Below, piece after piece: positions 1-11,300 of a stretch of DNA of 64,000 nt; the stretch's first letter is position 1, and each line of letters opens with the position of its first letter. The translations under genes were made by a program, and so were the position numbers. Source of the stretch: Gorsachius magnificus (Eukaryota; Chordata; Aves; Pelecaniformes; Ardeidae); NCBI GenBank assembly GCA_034008185.1, contig CM067081.1:2790001-2854000 (forward strand), written 5' to 3'. Under the pieces are notes generated by a model. That model was not told the origin of the DNA. It was given only the letters and a program-made list of their open reading frames with translations, and ran no database searches.

Positions 1-370
1 ATGTCCAATCACACGTGCACACACATGTGCATATGCAAGCACACACATGCACACACATGTACACACATGTCCACTCACACGTGCACACATGTGCATATGC
101 AAGCACACACGCCTACACATGTCCCTCACAGTGCACATGGCAAGCACACACACATACACACATATGTCCGCTCACATGTGCACACACATGTGCATATGTA
201 AGCATGCACAAGCACACACACGTACACACATATGTCCACTCACACGTGCATCTGCAAGCACGCACATGCGCACACATATGCCCAATCATACATGCACACA
301 CACACATGCTGCACAAATGCATGTGAATGCATGCCTGCACGAGACATGTGCAACGGACTTACACACACAT
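1..370. repeat. CA-rich degenerate minisatellite, cut by the window start
   Basis: Diverged units beginning ATGTCC/ATGCCC start near 1, 67, 119, 174, 232 and 278 (spacing 46-66 bp), several followed by TCACACGTGCAC and CATATGCAAG. The tract is mostly alternating purine-pyrimidine. Long stop-free frames rich in His-Thr on both strands are a by-product of the repeat. Confidence 0.85.
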
Positions 371-510
371 GTGCCTTGTCACACATAGTGTGACGGATGC
401 ACTCGACCCTTGTAACCAAACTCGCGGTGGTTTGGTGCAGGCTCCGAAGGCAGCGAAGGTCTAAGCTGTGGCCAGGGCAAGAACTCCTCCGGCTCTGTCT
501 GTTCTCTGAG

Positions 511-729
511 AATCACAGAATCACGGAATCGTTTGGGTTGGAGAAGCCCTTTAACCCCCCAGCCCAACCGTTCCCCTACCCCGCCACCCACCCCCAACCG
601 GCCCCAGCACCCCCCCAAACCCCCCGCCCCCCTTTGGGGAAGGAATTGTTCCCCAGGGCCAACCTCACCCTGCCCTGGCACAACTTGAGGCCGGTGCCCC
701 TCGTCCCATCGCCCCTTCCCTGGGAGCCA
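511..729 (-). mobile_element. CR1 LINE 3' fragment
   Basis: Starts with the complement of the CR1 3' octamers (AATCACAG AATCACGG), then CGTTTGGGTTGGA and a C-rich, partly degraded body to the CCTGGGAGC motif. Confidence 0.85.
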
Positions 730-2730
730 CAAAGGAACCGATGGCATGGAGAGCATCAACGCGTCCAAACACCAATCACACCCACTGACACGGGACTGGC
801 CGGTGGCTTTGCCAAGACTCATTTGTCAAGGACCAAAGAAAGGCAAGGAGCCTCCTTGCATACCTTGCCCGTCGCAGGCAGTTTGTCTATGAGCCAACCG
901 CTTTAGCCCATCAATGTGACGGCCTGAGGGACGCTGCCTGGCGGTGACCTCCCCTGGAGTGGGGACACCTCGCTGGGTCACCAATCCTGGCAGAGACACC
1001 TTTCACCGATGGCAGATCTTCGGTAAGTGACCAACAGCGGGCTGAATTAATACCAACAAAACACTACTAAGCCATGTAGCTATTAAATATTAATGATGAT
1101 AAACTTTGTCTAGATAATTCCAGTAGACATAAACCATTGTCCAAGTCTGGGACTAGGATTGGACCTACCCACAGCTACGCTCCACCGGGAGTTTAGACAG
1201 CAAGGGGGTTCACTCAACCTCCTGACTCAATGGGGGGGTCTTGCTTCACCCTTTCCATCTCCGTGTGAACGCCGCGAATGAGTGACTTCACACCGTTTTG
1301 ATTTAGTGGCCGTTCAGAATTTATTTCTGCCTTTACGGCAAATCCCAGGATCGGACTGTGATTTTTTCAATCATCTGTTGATTAAAGAAGGGATTCGAGA
1401 AAATTTGTTTTAATCAAAACAACGACTAGGTTCCAGATTCGAAGGTTCACTCTGTTCCTGCGTGGAAGAAGTGGGCAATGGAAAATGTAAGTTAAACTCA
1501 AGTTGGAATGGTTCACAGAGAGACCGTGGATGCAGAGGATGAGGAGGACCCTCCCGTTGCATCACGAGTAGACCCCCTTGCTTCCTAAACTCCTTCTCGG
1601 AGCAGAGTCTAGGTGCAGCTAGGTCCAATCTTAGTCTCAGACATGGTCAACGGTTTATGCCCAAGGGTAATGTGCATCTAGCAGCAGTCTGAGGTTTATT
1701 CACAGTTTTAAGGTGGCCCACAAGATTTTTAGCAGCACTTAATCATTGCCTAAACTGACGTTCACAGAGAGAGTCAACCGCAATCATGACAGACTCACTT
1801 TGTAATTAAATCACACGTTCACAGGTGACTTGAATCGATTCACACATGCATACACACAGACAGGATTATATATCTGTGGGTGTATGTGTATATATATATA
1901 TATATATACACACAAAGGTTTGCCTGCTAAAAACTCCCCTCGAGGTCAGTGAAATATATCCAATGCCTTGGCATTTCTCAACGGGCAAGGGTTGAGCCTC
2001 AAGGAGTGAAAGGTTTCAGCCCAGGCTCCGCTGTCGGTCTTTGGTTGAAAAACCGCTGATTTTTGCAAAGGTAAGAATTTGTGAGCTCTGAGAGGCATCC
2101 TGCCCTGAGGGAGGTGCCGGTCACAGCCCACCCTGGTCCAGGAGAGCTCAAAGGGCCTCGCTTAGGGCCACTGTTTATCGGGTTGCGAGATGGTTGGCTT
2201 TAGTCATCAGTAAATGTCCATCCTGGCCACAATCCGGGTAATTACTGGAATTCCAGTACCAACGGTACCGCTTCACTCGAGTTACCATCCAGGTGAGGTA
2301 TGTTCCAAGGCTGTCAACGGATAACCCTTCCCACTCTTGCTCCCCGCCTTGACCGGTCAACCGGTGCTTCTAGGACGGAGAGCACCGCTCTCCGCGCACG
2401 AGTTCGGGGTACGGTTAAGGGGTACTTAACCCTCCAACTCATCACATCAAGGCCAAGGTCTGGCAGGAATTCCTGAGATCCTAAAGTGATCCAGGAGAAA
2501 AAGGGCAAGGGGGGGATGTACCACCGCAGTGAATCATTCTAACTGGATTCCAGCTCAATTTGCCTTTGCGTGTTTCTTCCACGCAGTAATTAATAAAGCG
2601 AATCTTGCCACCTAACTTATTGAGCCTTGCTAAACTGCTGTTAAACTTAGTTTAATTCCATCGAACTTATTGAACCCTGTCAAATCGTTATTCTACCTCT
2701 CTTTTGAGTGAGGCGCATTCCATTCTTGCA
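730..2730. other. Unidentified CpG-retaining, palindrome-rich block
   Basis: No gene or known repeat recognised. Unlike the rest of the window it keeps many CpGs (for example 2340-2420). It contains a run of perfect palindromes or hairpins: 843-859, 1831-1842, 2243-2258, 2349-2360, 2376-2394, 2413-2431, 2464-2475 and 2641-2655. An AATAAA stands at 2591 and a diverged roughly 50-bp tandem pair (AACTTATTGA) at about 2615 and 2665. No long ORF exists. One possibility is a non-autonomous LTR-type element or solo LTR, but I could not match it to a family. Confidence 0.35.
1889..1908. repeat. (TA)n microsatellite
   Basis: Uninterrupted TA dinucleotide run of 20 bp, flanked by TG/CA steps. Confidence 0.9.
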
Positions 2731-2769
2731 CAATAAATGTCAGGAGGATCCGGAATCAGATTCGCGGCA

Positions 2770-3123
2770 CGTATGCGCCTCTATATGTACAAATGTGGGC
2801 ACGCGCACGCACGCAAATGTACGCACGCAAGTGCAAAACACGCGCGCATGTGCGTGCCCACACGTACACGCAGGTGCAGCTGCATGCCTGCACACGAGTG
2901 CATGGACATTCACCCGCACACACATATCACGCGCACATATGTGCACGCAGACGTGCAAACATTGTCACACTGCAAAGTCCGACACACACGTGCACGCACA
3001 GACACATCCTTGTGGTGCCTGCACGCACACATGCACACCCATGCCATGATGTGCCCTCAGATGCACAGACACACCCAGACACGTGCATGCAAGTGCACGT
3101 AGATGGACACACATGCACACCTC
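2770..3123. repeat. Alternating purine-pyrimidine (CA/CG/TG) array, left part
   Basis: Dense CACG, GCAC, CACA and TGTG steps with several CGCGCG-like stretches (for example 2841-2847), a composition prone to Z-DNA. The array resumes after the CR1 at 3124-3641. Confidence 0.85.
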
Positions 3124-3641
3124 ACAGAATCCCAGAATGGCAAGGGTTGGAAGGGACCTCCAGAGATCACCCAGTCCAACCCCCCTGCTAAAGCAGGTTC
3201 TCCTAGAGCATGTTACACAGGATTTCATCCAGGCTGGCTTTGAATATCTCCAGAGAAGGAGACTCCACAGCCCCCTGGGCAGCCTGTTCCAGTGCTCCGT
3301 CACCCTCAGAGTCAAGAAGTTTTTCCTCATATTCAACTGAAACCTCTTATGTCTCAGTTTGTGCCCATTGCCCCTTGTCCTGTCACTGGGCACCACTGCG
3401 AAGAGTCTGGCTCCGTCCTTGTGACACCCACCCTTAAGATATTTGTATGTGTTGATGAGATCCCCTCTGAGTCTTCTCTTCTCCAGGCTGAACAAGCCCA
3501 GCTCCCTCAGCCTTTCCTCGTAGGGGAGATGCTCCAGTCTCCCCATCATCCTAGTTGCCCACCTCTGGACTCTCTCCAGGAGTTCCTTGTCTTTCTTGAA
3601 CTGGGGAGCCCAGAACTGGACACAGTACTCCACATAGATAT
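3124..3641 (-). mobile_element. CR1 LINE, ORF2 C-terminus and 3' end
   Basis: Reverse-oriented copy with the TGGCAAGGGTTGGAAGGGAC 3' end. On the minus strand it reads reverse-transcriptase C-terminal text ([41 protein letters not shown]). It sits inside the CA/CG array, so it inserted after the array existed. Confidence 0.95.
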
Positions 3642-3700
3642 TTGCACGTGCATAAGTGCACACGCATGTGCACACATGTGCTGTTGCATGCACATTTATG
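3642..3700. repeat. CA/CG array, middle remnant
   Basis: Short alternating purine-pyrimidine piece (TGCACGTGCATAAGTGCAC) between two CR1 insertions. It joins the flanking arrays into one original tract. Confidence 0.8.
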
Positions 3701-3810
3701 GGGCTCTGAGCAACCTGATCTAGTTAGCAGTGTCCCTGCTCCCTGCAGGGGGGTTGGACTGGATGGCCTCTAGGGGTCCCTTCCAACCCCAAACATTCTA
3801 TGAGTCTATG
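3701..3810 (+). mobile_element. CR1 LINE 3' end
   Basis: Forward 3' end from GGGCTCTGAGCAACCTGATC through GGGTTGGACTGGATGGCCTC to the octamer ATTCTATGAGTCTATG. Oriented opposite to the neighbouring copy at 3124-3641. Confidence 0.93.
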
Positions 3811-4055
3811 CCTACATCCATATGCTCACACATGCAGATATTTGCGCACACGTATATGTGTACATCCACACTTGTGTGCACAGGTACATGTATATACGCA
3901 CAGACATCCAGATGTGCAAGCACATCTGTGCACACAGACACCTTACACCCGCACCCATAGGCACGTGCACACACATGCGGACAAACGCACACACAGGTCT
4001 TTACGAATAAAGCCGGACACACGGACACGCACACGCATGCGCAGCCATGCACTTA
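3811..4055. repeat. CA/CG array, right part
   Basis: Continuation of the alternating purine-pyrimidine array with CACACGTATATGTGTAC-like palindromic steps. Confidence 0.8.
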
Positions 4056-4239
4056 CGCATGCTTTTTTTATTTCATGTTGGCTGGGGTTTGGGGTATTTT
4101 CATGTTTCATTGCAGCTGCAAAACCAAACCAACCCCCCCAACCCACTTTTACTGCGTCTGTCCAATGGCTGCCTCCTAACACGCATTCCCAGGGTGGATT
4201 CCCACCCCAAATCCCACCCAGTACTCCACTCCCCACCCT

Positions 4240-4325
4240 CCTTTCCAGCCTTGCCTCCACCTTCTCCCCTCCATCTCTCCCTCCCTCCATCCCTCCATCC
4301 CTCCCGCTCTGCCTGCACCTTTCTC
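4240..4325. repeat. Pyrimidine-rich tract with CCCTCCAT repeats
   Basis: Imperfect CCCTCCAT and CTCC units on the + strand, a low-complexity homopyrimidine stretch. Confidence 0.7.
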
Positions 4326-4339
4326 ATTATTCTCTTTAT

Positions 4340-4520
4340 CATAGAATCATAGAATGTTTTGGGTTGGAAGGGACACCTACAGGTAATCTAGTCCAAACCC
4401 CCTGCAGGAGCAGGGACACCTTTAACCAGATCAGGTTGCTCACAGCCCCATCCAACCTGGCCTGGAATGTTCCCAGGGATGGGGCCTCCACTACCTCTCT
4501 GGGCAACCTTTCTGCATTAT
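4340..4520 (-). mobile_element. CR1 LINE 3' fragment
   Basis: Begins CATAGAATCATAGAATG then TTTTGGGTTGGAAGGGACAC and runs to CTCTCTGGGCAACC, after which similarity is lost. Confidence 0.93.
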
Positions 4521-4892
4521 TGAACCCAATAAAGTCCATTTTCAGCCTAATTGCATCCACCTTCTGGCCTAACCAACTGAAGAAGACCCCAGACTTGAAG
4601 CTATCAGGTCTCCATCAGCATGGCTGCACTGCCAGCATTTCCCCCAGGAGCGTAACTCCAACAAACCCAGTGATCCCAGCATCTCCAAAATCCATGCACT
4701 CAAATACGGAATTACAATGAGAAAAAACAATTCCCATCAGGCAGTGACTGACACTGTTGGGAGCGCAGCAAAAAGCGAGATTAGTCCTGCCAGGATTGTT
4801 CCTTTAATCCAACGTTTTGTGTCCCCTTATTGACTCTTGGGGTGTGAGGTTTGGGGTATTTTTGGCTTGTCTTTGCCTTGATTGGTTTGCCT

Positions 4893-4954
4893 TGAACGGT
4901 TGGACTTGATGATCTTAAAGGTTTTTTCCAACCTAAACGATTCTATGATTCTAT
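4893..4954 (+). mobile_element. CR1 LINE 3' terminus
   Basis: Short 5'-truncated copy: GTTGGACTTGATGATCTTAAAGG, then TTCCAACCTAAACG and the octamers ATTCTATG. Confidence 0.9.
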
Positions 4955-4989
4955 TTGTTTCATTTCATTCTTACCCATAGGTAAATTGT

Positions 4990-5015
4990 GGAAACCCATT
5001 TTACAGATGGGATTG
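4990..5015 (-). mobile_element. Possible MIR SINE core remnant
   Basis: AACCCATTTTACAGATGGG resembles the MIR core in reverse orientation. Too short for certainty. Confidence 0.3.
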
Positions 5016-7783
5016 GAGCCATCACTGGTAGGGATGGCTGGATGAAAGAGCCACCTTTGGGGAAAAAAAATAAATCAATTACAACTAGAGATGTCTATGC
5101 ACAGGCATTGCTTTGGCCACAAGGATTATATCGTCCTTTCTATTACATCCAGTGCAATTAAAAGGGGGGATTGTAATTAAAGATTTAGGAAGCTCCTCAG
5201 TATCTCCCAGGTTGGGACCAAGCCATACTCTACTGGGGCCTCAAGGCACCACATATTGCTTTTGTAGGTGTGGCGCCTGCCCCTTCGCACCCCTGCTAGA
5301 TCTGCTGATCACTGTTTAGGCTGATTTTTACCCTTAAAACCGGTATTACAAAGGCACAAGACTCCTGCTGCACTGCACTTCCCTTTTGTGGAAGACAAAA
5401 CCATCGGCTCATCCAGGTCATGCAGCAAAGGTGGGAGAATCATCCCGAAACTGCTGCTGTCAGACCCCAGCCTGGTATTTCTGTGCATGCTGCTTTGTGC
5501 ACAGGATGATGGCAAACAGCTTTTTGCATCCGATGGACCGTGGTATTAAAATATATATATATATATATGGGAAGAGCAACAAGGAAAACTGGAAAAGCAT
5601 CACCCTGTGATGGTGACCCAAGGTCTGCGAGGAAGACGTGCAATCGAAAGATTGCAACGGGACCAAGCTTTTTGGCCATTGAACCTCAGGGATGTCCTTA
5701 TTTTTAAATACTTTCTGTAATTTCATTTATCTCAAAGCTGCCACGGTCATTTTCAAGGGGGTAAACCCCATCTCGGTCTGAGATCTGATGCCCAGCAGAG
5801 GCCCTGCTCATGCTTGGGTGCTTCCTGCAGACATTTTTAATTGTATCGACGTTGCTGGTTTGGAGTTTGTTGCACTAAGAGCTATTAGGGTAATTAATTG
5901 CCGTTAGTATAATGGGGAGGTAATATATTAGTGAGTTCCCGGTGGGTGCAAGCCCACACGAACCCATTGCAAGAGCTCCCATTTTGGAGCTAAGGGGTGT
6001 CCCAGCTCTGCATCCAGCATCACCTTCACGCCAGGGTTTGCACAGCACCTTGCACCCATTTGGGGACCGGGGATTTGCACGCACCTTAAGTGGTTTTCAA
6101 CCTTTCTCTGAGCTGCCCTCATCTGCAACAAGCCTGGGCTCGTCTTACGCAAAAACGCTCGGTCATTCACCACCCATCTTCTTTAGTTTGTAAGAAGAGA
6201 GATGGGCAAAGCTTCTCTGTGAGGTTTTGCAGCGTCAGGAGACTCTTCGCTGCTCTGCAGATACCAGGGAGACCTGGATGGGGTTAGAAGCTGCAGAATG
6301 GAAAAAAAAAAAACCAAAACTGCTTAGCGTCTCCTGCAGTGAAATATATCGTTATATATAAATCCTGAAGCATGGCCGCTCATTCGCTTTCAGGAATCAG
6401 CTATGGAAATAATTTAATCGCTTACGTCAAGTAAAATCCATTAGCTCTAATCAGGCAGATTGATTTGCTGGCTGCAAACCTCTCTCAGAGAGGCTGGGAG
6501 TTAAATAAATAAAAATGCCCCAGTGTTTAAATTACAGCTGCTGTGGCAGAAAGCAGGAATAACTTTCTCCTTCTCCAGCCTCTTCTGGGAAAAGGCCGCA
6601 GCTGAGCATGACGCCAGCTGGTGGGACGTTGGTCTTGGGGATGGCCAAGGTCATGGGTGTCACTCAGAGTTGGACTGTGCTGGTCTGGGGCTCCATCCTG
6701 CCCAAAAGTTTGCACAATGCTAAGGGCACCATGGTGGGGTGCAAACCAGAGCAAGCCCAATACTTTGCAGCACCCAAAATCAGCATTGACTTTGGGTAGA
6801 CCCCAGGCAATGGTTCCTAGTCCCATCCATGCTGGGATAGCTCCACACATCCCCCATGCAATGAAAACAGAGGTATTTTGGGAGCTGATTAATAGGGGAC
6901 CTGGTGAACCCTCTTCTCCTGGCACCCTCAGGTGAAGCTGGGATGCCTTTCAATCACACTTACGCTGCTGGAGGCCATCCTGGGGCAGGTTTGATGGTCT
7001 CTCCTGCATTTCGTGATGGCATGAAGAGCACACTCACCAGCTAGACAATGCCGGCAGATGCTGCCACTGTAAGAGCTTGCCCAGATTTATGGTTTTCTCT
7101 GCTGGACCTGATGATGAAGAGGGACCAGCTTGTTTTCTCACATCACCAGCTGACATCTCGTCATGTGCTGTCTGTACACATTCCTCCACCACCCCATACA
7201 CACATATCCACCAATTTTTGTAGGAAATAATGTCATAGTGTTGTAGGACCAGTGTGGCAAAGCTCAGTGCAAGACCTTAGAGGAGGGGAAAGTGGTTTCG
7301 TTTAGAAAAAATAACCTATACAGTGGTGGCCATCTCAAAGGGAGGCACCTGGCTCCTGGCTAATCATTGACCTCCCCACAAGCACTGGAGGAAGGAGATG
7401 GCAGCTCATCCTGTTGCTCACAGGAGATCACCAATAAGACCTGTAATGAAGTGAAAATGAAAAAAACCCAAAATCCAAACAAGGTGGGGCTGGTGTAAGC
7501 CTCATATCTCCTTAGGGGTTGTTCTCCTCCATTATAGAGGGACTGTGGACATCAGCTTTGTGGGATAAAGGTAGGGGAGACTCCAAACCCAAAGCTAGAT
7601 GTGGACCACAGCTGGAGACCCCCCGGTGAAGCGTGTTCAACCTCGCACTACCCCAGTTAGATGTAGGAAAGCTTGACTTACCTATCTTTATCTTCAGTGG
7701 CACGGCTGCGTCTGTGTCCCTGCCGTGGCAGGGGTGTCCCAGGCACTCATGCAGTGTTGCCAGCACCTTCTCTGCACCAATGA
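5016..7783. other. Intergenic, nothing recognised
   Basis: Apart from an (AT)n run at 5549-5568 I see no gene, repeat family or RNA gene here. Short frames lack family features. Confidence 0.6.
5549..5568. repeat. (AT)n microsatellite
   Basis: AT dinucleotide run of about 20 bp. Confidence 0.9.
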
Positions 7784-7843
7784 TCATAGAGTCATAGAAT
7801 CGTTTAGGTTGGAAAAGACCTTTAAGATCATCAAGTCCAACCA
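7784..7843 (-). mobile_element. CR1 LINE 3' terminus
   Basis: ATCATAGAGTCATAGAATCG then TTTAGGTTGGAAAAGACC and AAGATCATCAAGTCCAACC, a short 5'-truncated copy. Confidence 0.9.
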
Positions 7844-10066
7844 TAAATGATGCTTCTCTGAATTGCTCCCGTCCCCAACGTGTATCGCCAGGGACAAGGG
7901 GATGTGACAACACTGCGGGTGGCAACTTACAGGGGTTTTTTAGTGGCTTCTCACATCTTAAATCATTTTACAATCCCACAATCACACCCCAGCTGCCTGG
8001 GGTGTCCTTGTTTTCCTTGTCAACTTTGTTTATGATTCATACATGTTGGGAGGGTGCTTCAAGGCCGAATGGGATGGGAGCCAAAGAAAATCCATATCGG
8101 AGTGCTGCATAAAGAGAATAATTCAAGTGCTCAAAAGGACATGAAATTCTGTAATGAAAATCACTGGTGTAACCCAGCCAGATCTCAGAAGAAGTGATTT
8201 TTATAAGAGGCAGAAGAGGGAGTAAAATCTGAAAGGCTGTATTTTGAAAGAATTTGCATTAAAAAAAAATAGCAGCAGGCAGAAGTGGGCTTCTCTCCCA
8301 CCCATGCTCTTCCCCAGAGCTGGGGACAGACAAGGATCGAGCTTGGTGCAATGATATCACATAGGTTTGGTGTGATGGGAAGATCCCCAGCAAGGAGGAC
8401 CTCATAGGGGAGATGCACTTACTGCTGGTGGAGTGATGGACCAAGGAGGAATGGGAGTCAGAGAAGCCACTGGGCAACTCCCAGAAAGTTGCCTTCAGTT
8501 TGCTTCTGATAATTTTGCCCACTGGAGGGGGAATGCAGTTGGTGGGAAGCTTTAGGAGTACGTATGAATGACTGAGAAGCTTTAGAGAAAAAAAGAGAGA
8601 GATCTATGATTAGAAGTGAGGAGCAGTTATCTGCAGAGAGCTTCTAGTTCATCTGCTGGGGCACTAAGTCCCATAGGGTTTAGATGTGGTGAGGCTTCAA
8701 CAAGGGACTCAACAAGGAGCCATGACCAGCTTCTCCTGGCAGGGCAAAGCAGGACAGCTACGCAGAGTCCTGGCTTCCCCTACACACCACTGCAATGCCC
8801 CTTGCATGCATGCCTTCAGGTCCTCTGTGTTAGGCTTTCTCAGTCCTGATCCTGGAGTGTGGCCAGGTCTCCATGTGCAACTTGCTCCACTAGTGAAGCC
8901 TCCTGGACACGCCCCACGGTGCTGACTTGCAAAACTTGGTGCCTTGCAAAGCCTGTGGCTTGGTGAGTCAGGGCTTTATGGGTTCCTCCTCATACTCAGA
9001 GGTGGACATTGATCAACAGAGTCGCAAGGGCTGCTGATAAAGGGATTACAGAGGACGACCTATTGAGGGATTAAAGGAACTTAATGTTCCCAGACTAAAC
9101 GCAAGCCACAGGAGATCGGATAAATGACTATAAATACCTGAGAAGGAAAAAGCCAAGGAGAATGTAGTTGGAGGTATATCATGAGCCACATGTGTGCGAG
9201 TGCCTGAGTATGTTAGGAAATAAGGAGAACTGGTGAGAAACTTACCAAAAAAATGGAGAAAAATGAGGTTTAAAAGCCATGGGAGTGAGAATTAGGCAAT
9301 AAGGGTAAATTAAACAGCAGCAAAATTTCCCAGGAGGTGCTAACATGGGACTTGTAGGCATCACTAGTGATCAGTGCTGGATGGTCCTGGAGGTCCCTGA
9401 TATGACTGCAGTCACAGTTCAGTGATGTTCTCTCTCTGATGCTCCCAAGGAGAGCATCCACCCTGGCCTTCCCACAACTGAAACCCAAGTCAGCAAAGAG
9501 AACAAGGGAAGGAAAATGTAAAAATGACCAGAGAAACATGTGGCTGCAGGAGAAATTAGAGGGCCGTTTGGTGGGTGGGTCCTGCCATGGAGAGGTTCGT
9601 CTAAGGACCAGCGAATTTTTCTCCACCATTATCATTGCTCTCCATCAGCAAATCATCACCCATCTCCAATAAGGAGATGTCAAAACACTGAAGATTACAC
9701 AGAAAGCCAGGGAATAAATCTATATCTTCTCATTTCCCAGTAGAAATCCTTCCTATCCCATATAATCACTTCCCCCAGAGTGGGGAAGATGGAGAATGTG
9801 ATACTACAAGGACAGGTGTGATGTAAGGTTATACACATAGCATGGCTCCTTTCTTGAAGAACACTGCAAGGTGTGGTGGTCCCCCACGGATGCAGCAGGA
9901 TGACTTTTCACCTCTCAATTTCCAGCCCAGACTCATGTGAAGTCACTCTGAAGCCATAGTCCTTCTTCCAAAATATTGACCTGATGGGTTTTATACCAGC
10001 CTAGCTCTAGCAAGAGGTTGGGCTTTTTGGTTTTGGTTATATTTCCTTCCAGTCCTCAAAGATGAT
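7844..10066. other. Intergenic, nothing recognised
   Basis: No gene or repeat family recognised on either strand. Confidence 0.6.
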
Positions 10067-10300
10067 TAGGACATTAGGAAAAATGTCTTCCCCTCAAGGG
10101 CTGTCAAGCACTGGAAGGGGCTGCCCAGGGAAGGGGTCGAGTCCCCATCCCTGGAGGGATTTAAAAGCCGGGCAGAGGCGGTGCTGAGGGCCAGGGTTTG
10201 GGGGTGGGATGGCAGGGTTAGGGGAATGGTTGGGCTGGGGGAGCTTAAAGGGCTTTTCCAACCTGAATGATTCTATGGTTCTACTCTATGACTCTGTGAT
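10067..10300 (+). mobile_element. CR1 LINE 3' fragment
   Basis: GGACATTAGGAAAAATGTCTT, GGGCTGCCCAGGGAAGGGG and the 3' end GGCTTTTCCAACCTGAATGA followed by several degenerate octamers. Confidence 0.93.
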
Positions 10301-10837
10301 CCCATGGCTATTAAGACTTGGGAAGGATGTTCCAACAGCAGCAAGACCCTTTAGTAAGGATGGGGTTGACCACAATGAGACCAGGACCTACCTGCAAAGC
10401 AGTGCCAGAGCTGATGGATGCACCTTTTTTGGCAGTCACCCACATCTGCAGTTCTGCTGCCAGGATGTAGACAGTGGCAGGAGGAAAGGAGGAGAGCAGG
10501 GTAATGTGATTGGCAAAGAGCAAAGTGAGACCTTTCTGTAAAGAAATGACCGTCTGTCTGAGACTTGGGTGTAGTCTGAAGTGCTAAGCTGTGCCAAAAT
10601 AGGCCTTTCAAATTCCTGCTCCTCAACCCCTCCTGCTAGGTTAAAATCTACCTTGCAGAGATCCCAACACTTGCAGAGAGCAATTTGCCTCTTAGACAGC
10701 TAAAATAAGTTAGATAAATTCACTGTGAAGGTTTGTGTTCCCTGCTGTGACTCTGCAGGGATCCTGGGCTGCATAACTTGGACTTCAGCATCCAACATTT
10801 AGATACTGAAAGCCAGGTGAGATTGTAGAGTGAGTTT

Positions 10838-11300
10838 AGATGGAAGGGGTCTCTGCTCCAATCCCCTGGTCAAAGCAAGGCCGACAAAACCAGGTTGCTC
10901 ATGGTCATGTCCAGGGGAGGTTTGACTGTCTCCAAGGACGGAGTTTCTCCCCTGCCCTCTGGCTCCTGCTCCAGGTTTTGAACAGCTTCACAGGGAAAAA
11001 CATGCTTCCTTGTGTCTTGTAAGAACTTCTTTTGTCCTAGCTTAAGTTCTCATCTCTTGTCCCATCACTGGGCACCTCCAAGGAGAGCCCAGCTCTGTCT
11101 TCTCTCCACCACACCATCCAGAAGCTGCCGACAGTGGTAAAAACCCTCTTTGCCATCACTTCCACTGCACACACCCAGCTGTCAGCCTCTCCTTGCACAG
11201 CTCAAGCTTCAGCCCCAACCAGCTTGGTGGCCCCACTGGGCTCATTCCGGTCTGTCATTTGCTGCCTGAGACTTAGGAGCCCAAACTGGATCCAGTGCCC
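10838..11300 (-). mobile_element. Old, diverged CR1 LINE fragment
   Basis: Recognisable only in blocks: GATGGAAGGGGTCTCTG near the 3' end, TTCACAGGGAAAAACATGCTTCC and CTTGTCCCATCACTGGGCAC. Much more diverged than neighbouring copies. Confidence 0.6.

Noticed and set aside
1..388. Several overlapping His/Thr/Cys-rich frames on both strands
   Set aside because: They arise from the CA-rich minisatellite, which lacks stop codons in many frames.
2708..3191. Frames of 113-132 codons in the CA/CG array
   Set aside because: Low-complexity array translated in all frames; no conserved domain.
3800..4720. 306-codon + strand frame
   Set aside because: Runs through CA array, a pyrimidine tract and an antisense CR1; a chance fusion of repeats.
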